From Isoetes taiwanensis (lineage: Eukaryota > Streptophyta > Lycopodiopsida > Isoetales > Isoetaceae), in assembly GCA_021234155.1 (NCBI GenBank), contig JAJEKV010000049.1:1021487-1085486 (forward strand): DNA of 64,000 nucleotides, read 5' to 3'. Positions within the stretch are counted from its first letter, which is position 1. Each line of letters begins with the position of its first letter. This document shows positions 57,845 through 64,000 of the stretch, piece by piece. The notes under the pieces are model-generated. The model ran no database searches and had not been told where the DNA came from. It saw nothing but the letters and a program-made list of their open reading frames with translations. A program made the translations under genes and the position numbers.

Positions 57845-60800
57845 TCAACAAAATCTAAAAATATGATCTCTAGGAAACTCTAAATCGCGCCAGGCGCGAT
57901 TTCTATATGCTTGTCGTGTGTAAAATGCATGGATATAAAAAAAAGGGAACATTGTCACCAACCACATCAGTTGAGATCTGTACAGTTGAACTATGCTTGA
58001 TAGTTCATTACTCTTTACGCTAACCTGGCTAGTGCTTTCAGATTTGGAGTCTGCTTCATCATCATTCTTGTTATTATCATCATCCTTGTTATTTTCATCC
58101 TGTTCTATATTTTCACAGTCAAGGATGTTCACAGGCATGTCGACAGGTACTTGGTGATCTGTCTGCTCGTCGATGTCATCCACGATGTTGTCAACCAAGA
58201 GCTGTCTCATAGCCTCCCGTTCTTTAGCCAAATCTGCAGGTATTTCGGCCTTAGAGGTAGAAGCTTTGTTTTTTGCACTGCCGATTGGTCCCTTAGGTGC
58301 TTCCTCTAGTACTTTCTCAAAGAAGAGGTCCAAGAAATTTTTGGCTCGATCATCGGAGACGACGCTCTGGCATTTCCTTGCTAACTTCAAAGCTTCCCTA
58401 CCGATGTAACCTCCAACGTGAAGCTCCCAGCAAGTTGTCCCCAATGGGCAAAATGCTTCAATGAGATAATGAGAAAGGTCCATAGAGAACCCGTTCTTGT
58501 TTAGTTTCCCCCTATGTGAAGTTAGGAGCTCATACTTAATGTGCTCCACAAGAACTGGGTCGGCCTGGTTTTCTTCCTCTTCTTCCCCTTCTTCCTCTAG
58601 CTCTTCCACGACCTTGACACCCTTCCCCTTATCTTCTTGCTCCAGATAGAAGACGTTTCGCAGGACGCGTTCATCTAACTGATAGCACTGCCATGCAAGT
58701 TTGTCTCCTTCTGGTTTTCCCTTAAGCCTTTCATATTCCTTATCATCCATCATGGCTATCATAATGATAAGCACATGAGAAATTTTACTTGCTGTGCTGA
58801 AGTCACTGTCCCTGTTTTCATCTATGAGGATCGCGTGTCGTATGACTTTCACGCATTCTAAGTCATTTGCAGCAGTTAGAGCATATGCATAGGACATGTC
58901 GGAGGGACATATAGTGACAATTGTGTAATTCATCTCCGTCGTGAAACCACTGCATATGTTGAAGAACGTATTATAGTCGTCAAGGGACCATCTGGTGCCT
59001 CGGCTATCAAGCACGAAGAGTGTGATATCATGGGGACCTGCACCCACCTCTGGCAAGGCACACTTGAAACCAGTGGACACTTGATAAAAAAACGTGGATT
59101 CCGTCTCCAGGGTCTGCTTCACCAACGCGACTTTTCGTTTCAAGTCGGATGCAACTTTAGTGTGAATCCCTTTAAGGTTTGCAATGTTCTTCAACTTCTG
59201 CTGCCTGACAAAGTCTTTGGACCAAAAGACATACTTCTTCAGGTCGTTGTTGGAGACGTTATATTTTTTGCATGAGTCCTAACTCCGACAACGACCAATC
59301 TCCTGTAAGCCTTTGTAATTCCTCACCAACTGCCTTCTTGAGCACTCTAATATTTTTCAGTTGGTCGCATGCATCTTCAAATGATTCCATAACCTTTGTT
59401 GCTGAGGTTTTCTTGTAAAGGATTTCCTTTCTGATTAACCTATCCAGAACTGAGATCAGTTCTTGATCGTCCAATCCCTGGGCCTTCCTCATCTTTGTTA
59501 TATGGATATCAAAAATTGATGTGTCAACAGAAGGAAATCTGCCTTGTGAATCTGGCAACTTCTTCTCCACGTAGGCATCCCAGAATTCATTCCATTTCTC
59601 CCATACTGGATCTGAAGAAAAAATAATCTTGCAGGCATCCTTGGGTACAGTTTGTTCTTCGGAAGCATCACCCTTTTCATCTCTTTTTTTTTTCTTTGAT
59701 CTGGTGCTCTTGATTTTGTCCTGTTCTGACAAAGTGTCCTTTCCAGCAACTTGAATCCAGCACTTTTGGACTGGCCCTGTCTGGTCGGCATTGGCTTCCC
59801 ATATTCAATCCACTGGTTCCGAGCATGCCGAAGTTGCTCTATATAGGGACTGCAAGGAATAACTTTGTTAGCTTCAGTAACTGTGAATTCAAACAATCCT
59901 TCTAGTTTAAAATCGCGCCAGGCGCGATTTCATATTAGAAAGCAAATCGCGCCAGGCGCGATTTGCGTACTCTGAAGAGAAAAGGCTTCCTGGATTGGTA
60001 GTCATTTCTTCTCAAATAAGCAAATCGCGCCTGGCGCGATTTCATATTAGAATGCTAAACGCGCCACGCGCGATTTGCCTACCCTGAGGAGAAACAGCTA
60101 TCTTCAAGGATAGCCAAGTCTCCTCAGACTAGGCAAATCGCGTGGCGCGATTTGCATTCTAATATGAAATCGCGCCAGGCGCGATTTGCTTATTTGACGA
60201 GAAACGGCTACCATTCCAGGAAGTCTTTGCTCTTCAGAGTATGCATTGCTTTCTAATATGAAATCGCACCTGGCGCGATTTGCAAATATGAAAAGGAAAA
60301 ATGAGGGAAGAGAATTACCTTTTGTATAAGAAAGTTTTTCCCATGTCATTCAGGAGTGCGCTTATTTCGGCTAGCTCGGCAGGTGTTGTTTGAACCGCCA
60401 GAACCGGCAGGTTTCGACGAATACGACTTTATAGAACAACCGATGCCCAAGATGTCAGGCCTTCGATCGAGAACCTTCTGGACATCTATTGAATGCTGGC
60501 CATCTATTATCATAAAATGTATGGCTGGGTTCTCGATGAAGTCCTCCAGCTTGTTCCACATGATTACCTTCTTTGTTCTGGTATCGTAAGGCACTACATC
60601 TGCAGGCATTGGCACCTGATTTTCGATCATGCTGTTCACTATCTCCAAGAAGTGCTGCTTGTCATACCTTCTGCTGACATAAATGGCTTTAGTGGACCTG
60701 AAAAGCCTATCCACGTGGACTGGATGGGTGAAGTTCAGGCCCAGTGGATATTTGTCAGCATATTTTTTCAGTTTTCTCATTGCCTTCAACTGCCTGGCCT

Positions 60801-62313
60801 TGTCATCGTCACTTGTAAGGCCTGGTGTCACTTCTGTAGTTTCCCTGCCTTTAGAGCTAGCTTCTTCCTTATCCTTCACTGCCTGTAAGTAGACACTGCC
60901 CGAGGGCCTCGTGCTAATGGCTCGTCGAACAGCTGTAAGCCCCTCGCATATTCTTTTAGGAGTCAATGGCTCGCCAACTGTCCAGTCAAATTTAAAGAGG
61001 GAATCAGCCGTGTCGTCTGATCTTAATGCAGTCTCTTTAAAAGAGCTAGAACTGCATCGATTGATCTTCTTTAGGCTCTTCTTATTTTTTTGGCCCACTT
61101 CAACTAGCACTGAACAGAAAGAATCGTCATGTACTTCACATGTGATAAGAATTCCCTGCTTCTTCATTTGATCAGTCTCTCTTACCCTAGACATGAATAT
61201 GAGGTCTGTCTTTCCACTAGTTTTGAAGATCTCCACATACCATTCTGACCCCTCTATAAGATCTTCTTCTGGATATGGAGATTCCACCTGAGCCTTTATT
61301 ATTCCAGATGTATCTTCTAACGTCAATACATGCTGCAGGTCTGTAACAGTAACATCTTCATCTGTCCTTCGCTTTTTCTGGGCTGAAGAGGTCTCACTGT
61401 GCTTGGTTTTCCTTTTGATTGTCTTTTGTGATCCTGTAAAATTACAGCACATGGGTTAATCTTTTAATGCTAAAATATATGCTAACTCGAAACGTATGCA
61501 ACAAAAACGCGTTTGGCGCGATTTGAAAATGAATACAGAGCAAGTTCATTTACTTAATTAGGGCCAGGGGCGTTTTGTCAATATAAATTCGAAGGAAAAG
61601 AAACTAATGTAATGACTTAATGAAACTGCGCCAGGCGCGTTTTGTCCCAATCAAAATGCAACAAATACGCGCTTGGCGCGCTTTAGAAGTGACCTTAAAG
61701 ATAAAGAAACTAATGTAATGACTTATTAAATTGCGCCAGGGGCTTTTTGTCTGAATCAAAATGCTCAGGACACAACTAACTATAAAAAGCACAACTTAAA
61801 GAGTTGAATCTTCATCTCAAGATATAGAAACTAATGTAATGCCTTATTCAATTGCGGCAGGGACACAAATAACTATAAACACCACAACTTAAAGAGTTGA
61901 ATCTTCATCTCAGGACACAACTAACTATAAAAAACACAACTAACTAGTGAATACTGTTCAGCTAAGTATACAAGCTTGAAACAGCACATACATCATTAAA
62001 AGAAAAAACAACATGCACACATTAAGCATTCATTTGCATACATTTTTGGGACATATGAACTCAAGTATTAGAGGACATATGCTTCTTATCGGATAATAAC
62101 TCTACTATTAGAGAAAAAAATCCTAAAAAACCTAACAAAAAGAAGGACACGGAAATAAATTACAGAACAAAAACACTGATTCATACCTGAGGCGCTTGCT
62201 GGATTTGTGCTTTCTGCTTGTTCAGCAAGCTCCAGGCTTTGGATTTGTGCTTTGGCCTGTCGCACACCTCTACCTGTGCCTCGGCCGCGGCTGCCAGATC
62301 CTCTAGACGCCAT
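57845..62313 (-). CDS. ParB/sulfiredoxin-like plus degenerate DNA-methyltransferase-like protein
   Basis: Exon 1 (62313-62187) encodes a Gly/Arg-rich N-terminus (MASRGSGSRGRGTGRG) and ends TCAG/GTATGA. Exon 2 (61433-60319) starts after TTTTACAG with matching phase. It contains a basic stretch (AQKKRRTDED), then LNFTHPVHVDRLFRS, and FMIIDGQHSIDVQKV, a DGQH(R/S) motif of ParB/sulfiredoxin-fold proteins. It ends AAAAG/GTAATT. Exon 3 (from 59849) continues SPYIEQLRHARNQWIEYG, then VWEKWNEFWDAYVEKKLPD. Next comes a methyltransferase-like part: FVLDSRGTRWSLDDYNTFF at the place of DPPY, and YLIEAFCPLGTTCWELHVGG then GREALKLARKC at the place of the SAM-binding motif. An acidic tail follows. The catalytic DPPY is absent, so activity is doubtful. 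Three one-base frame changes are needed, in runs at about 60389, 59775 and 59264-59269. The true 3' end of exon 3 is probably near 57960, before palindromes begin. Confidence 0.55.
59905..60300. repeat. Long inverted repeat filling an intron
   Basis: The two halves of 59910-60300 are reverse complements with roughly 85-90 percent agreement, centred at 60105/60106 (CTATC TTCAAG GATAG). Shared blocks in arm order are the palindrome, CATATTAGAA, a second palindrome, TACTCTGAAGAG, CTTCCTGG, CAAATAAGCAAATCG, CATATTAGAATGC, a third palindrome and CTGAGGAG. The unit makes up most of the 469-bp intron 2 (60318-59850) of the ParB/methyltransferase-like gene. Transcribed, it would form a long hairpin carrying smaller hairpins. 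Confidence 0.85.
61595..61945. repeat. Tandem repeats in intron 1 of the ParB/methyltransferase-like gene
   Basis: AGAAACTAATGTAATGACTT followed by a copy or relic of the palindrome occurs at about 61599, 61705 and 61830. AACTATAAAAAGCACAACTT followed by AAAGAGTTGAATCTTCATCT repeats at about 61778-61820 and 61870-61912. In the later copies the palindrome has decayed to TTGCGCCAGGGGC and TTGCGGCAGGG. Confidence 0.75.
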
Positions 62314-62589
62314 AGAACTACAAGTGCAGATAATATGAGACTGGGATTTTGGTTTAAACTTATATGTATGCGTTCATAATCTAGGCCGTCAGATTTACAA
62401 CCGTAAATTCAAATTCGCGTCCTTTTCAATTTATACCGCCTGAATTAACCGCCCATCCCGCTCATTTACAAATTTAAAATGTGTTTTTCTTTGCAGTGCA
62501 ATTTCAAGAAAACAAATAATTATTATTTTCAAGAAACGCATATGTGGCAATCTACTACCACCTAATCGGCCACCTACTATCAGAGCGCC

Positions 62590-62762
62590 CTCAATCGACC
62601 CGCCCTCAGAGCGCCCAAGATCAATCGACCCGTCTAGAGTGCCCAAGATCAATCGACCCGTCTAGAGCGCCCAAGATCAATCGACCCTTAAGATCGCCCA
62701 AGATCAAGTCTAGACGCTTAAGATCGATCGAGCCGCCTTCAATCCCAAGATCAATCGATGTC
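62590..62762 (+). repeat. Minisatellite of about 28-bp units
   Basis: GCGCCCAAGATCAATCGACC followed by CGTCTAGA repeats about four times from 62607, then degenerates (AAGATCGCCCAAGATCAAGT, TTAAGATCGATCGA) to about 62762. It lies just upstream of exon 1 of the minus-strand gene, in its presumed promoter region. Confidence 0.75.
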
Positions 62763-62849
62763 TGCGGAACTAAAGTGAGTGTGATTCCATTCCGAATATG
62801 CACACCTTCGTCCTCTATTTTTCCCAATGCCAATTCTACCATTCTGGTT

Positions 62850-63105
62850 CTTTATCAGTGTCGGAGAAGAATGCTATCTTTTAACAGCAAACTTGAAGCG
62901 CCGAGTAGGATTATGTAAAGTCGAAGATCTGAATCCAAGTTCTATGTGTCATGGTGTTCCTCTTGGAAACAGTTTCTGTAAGATTTCCATTATAAACTGC
63001 AATTATGAAGATGAGGCTCTTCTACGAAGACATCCCGATGGCGATACAGTTGGTGAAAGCGGGGGCACATTTGTAGCATGACCAAAAGAACGTCTGAAAA
63101 AGGTA
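62850..63105 (+). pseudogene. Fragment resembling a plant transposon-associated domain (DUF8039-like)
   Basis: The plus strand from a TTTATCAG acceptor (about 62857) encodes EECYLLTANLKRRVGLCKVE, then HGVPLGNSFCKISI, then DGDTVGESGGTFVA, TGA, PKERLKK. The pattern of a K/R-rich strand, a 'PLG.SF.KI.I' strand and a final 'G.A/T.F.AWP' block recalls the DUF8039-type domain seen at the C-terminus of many plant transposon-derived proteins. The Trp expected in that last block is replaced by TGA at 63079-63081. Family assignment is from memory of the pattern and is tentative. Confidence 0.3.
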
Positions 63106-63180
63106 ATGTATATGAGGATAGTAAAAAAGAAAATGAATATATCATAACATCTGCGTAATGTTGTGAATTTTGAATTCTTT

Positions 63181-63274
63181 GATGGTCTTTAGCCAGTCTT
63201 ATCAACCCCATGAAACTACACATTAATGAAAATGTGTAGTTTCTTGGGGTTGGTCATACTGACTGGAGGGCATC
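63181..63274. repeat. Perfectly centred 94-nt hairpin
   Basis: The arms 63181-63224 and 63231-63274 are reverse complements with few mismatches; the best-paired part is CAACCCCATGAAACTACACA against the opposite arm. The loop is AATGAA. Size and pairing resemble a small-RNA precursor or a short foldback transposon. No flanking target duplication was found. Confidence 0.7.
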
Positions 63275-63470
63275 AAAGGATTCAATGTTTTCGACATTGC
63301 ATATAAAAAAACATAATAAAATAAGCGTGACATAAAAGTATAAGCTGCAAAATTGCGCCAGGCGCGAGTTTGTATTTATATTCAAAAAAAATGTATGTAC
63401 ATTTTTCCTTCTGTGAAAATGCGCCAGGCGCGAGTTCTTTCTAAACTAACATAGCAGGCTGTACAAATCT

Positions 63471-63841
63471 CTACAAAATGTCACATAGGCCCACTTCATC
63501 GGCTACATATCGAGTCCAATCCCACCTGTACCACTCTGATATGACATCATCCTCCCATTCCCTGCGAATGTCAAGTCTCCAAATCAGAGTGTCCCGTCGA
63601 TCCTTGATACTCCTAATCAAAGCCTCATATTTATTTGTTGGCATGAGCCTTACTAAGAGCATGAGGAGCCGCATAAATCCAGTGATGCGATGGTAGCATT
63701 CCCATGGCCCCTGATACAGACTGTCATATGGCTTGTCCAACTCTCTTTGAATGTTTTGAACAGCACAATTAAGTAGTATCTTGTATAGGGTCCAGCGTTG
63801 ATGGTCGTCCAAGGAAGTATATTTGAACTAGAAGCAGCCAT
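63471..63841 (-). CDS. Small unknown protein upstream of the ParB/methyltransferase-like gene
   Basis: The minus strand encodes about 120 residues: MAASS (63841), then, after a one-base change in the AGTTCAAA stretch near 63827, SLDDHQRWTLYKILLNCAVQ, LYQGPWECYHRITGFMRLLM, LIRSIKDRRDTLIWRLDIRR and EWYRWDWTRYVADEVGLCDI. It is rich in Trp, Arg and Tyr, likely helical, with no signal peptide. It is flanked on both sides by copies of the CG-rich palindrome (63353, 63417, 63930, 63979). No family recognised. It may start at MAASS or be an exon beginning after TTCTAG at 63833. Confidence 0.45.
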
Positions 63842-64000
63842 GTGTAATGCACTAGAACGAGAGAAATCAACTAATTAGCAAATGATATTCCTCTCCCCAG
63901 AAAATGATTCTAAATATACAAAATTCAAAACGCGCCAGGCGCGTTTACTATAGTGTTTTTTTCACAGATCTACTTCATACGCGCCTGGCGCAATTTATAT

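Larger units (their letters stand above)
55061..63995. repeat. Dispersed CG-rich palindrome family (ATCGCGCCWGGCGCGAT)
   Basis: Exact or near-exact copies occur at about 55062, 57811, 57882, 59910, 59944, 60021, 60056, 60136, 60167, 60263, 61508, 61624, 61666, 61731, 63353, 63417, 63930 and 63979. Most read AAATCGCGCC, A or T, GGCGCGATTT. Others begin or end with ACGCG, ATTGCG or GAGTT. All lie outside the coding exons of the ParB/methyltransferase-like gene and its neighbours. I saw no comparable palindrome in the first 55 kb; the CGCGCCAG arm in the LTR leader is a different hairpin. The CpGs are largely kept, although a methylated plant genome would tend to lose them. Confidence 0.85.

Noticed and set aside
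1-64000. Searched for CRISPR arrays, rRNA, intact tRNA, chloroplast or mitochondrial insertions, and viral genes.
   Set aside because: None recognised. The regularly spaced palindromes at 55-64 kb lack constant spacers and are not CRISPR repeats.

Overview
The window reads as nuclear DNA of a land plant with a large, transposon-rich genome. Supporting signs are spliced genes with GT-AG introns, plant-type L1 LINE tails, a Ty3/gypsy pol remnant, Helitron 3' ends, a Stowaway-like MITE, an LTR element primed by initiator tRNA-Met, and long gene-poor AT-rich stretches. A fern, lycophyte or bryophyte fits better than a seed plant, but that is inference. No tRNA, rRNA, organelle insertion or CRISPR array was recognised.

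Layout: 1-3.4 kb holds non-coding segments duplicated in direct orientation, one copy split by a LINE tail, plus a possible terminal exon. 4.3-5.9 kb is a nest of Helitron and LINE ends. 8.1-14.3 kb is a many-exon minus-strand gene of unknown function whose last coding exon carries an L1 insertion. 15.4-16.1 kb is a two-exon plus-strand gene fragment. 16.2-26.4 kb is repeat country: a palindromic minisatellite, foldback and T-rich arrays, a 247-bp MITE, a 20-bp minisatellite, another LINE tail and roughly 300-bp repeats. 29.3-30.4 kb is a decayed coiled-coil gene. 32.0-42.8 kb is an LTR retrotransposon with a truncated 5' LTR, a full 1.7-kb 3' LTR, PBS and PPT, but no recognisable gag-pol. A broken LINE lies against its 3' LTR. 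46.4-51.9 kb has two divergent broken coding units: a minus-strand protein with a GYCLKD motif like HUH endonucleases, and a plus-strand multidomain protein of unknown family. 53.4-54.8 kb is a Ty3/gypsy RNase H-integrase remnant.

The most unusual part is 55-64 kb. A minus-strand gene (57.8-62.3 kb) encodes a protein of about 1,080 residues with a ParB/sulfiredoxin-like DGQHS motif followed by a degenerate DNA N6/N4-methyltransferase-like domain. It is followed by an FCP1/NIF-type HAD phosphatase exon and flanked by two small unknown ORFs. Its introns and flanks are studded with about twenty short CG-rich palindromes sharing ATCGC...GCGAT arms, rarely or never seen elsewhere in the window. 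One intron is almost entirely a 380-bp inverted repeat built from them. A ParB-like protein beside palindromic DNA sites suggests a protein-DNA recognition system or a domesticated mobile element. That link is a hypothesis.

Many apparent frameshifts in the better-preserved genes fall in short mononucleotide runs. Either these are consensus errors in a long-read assembly, or the genes are recently dead; the sequence alone cannot decide.
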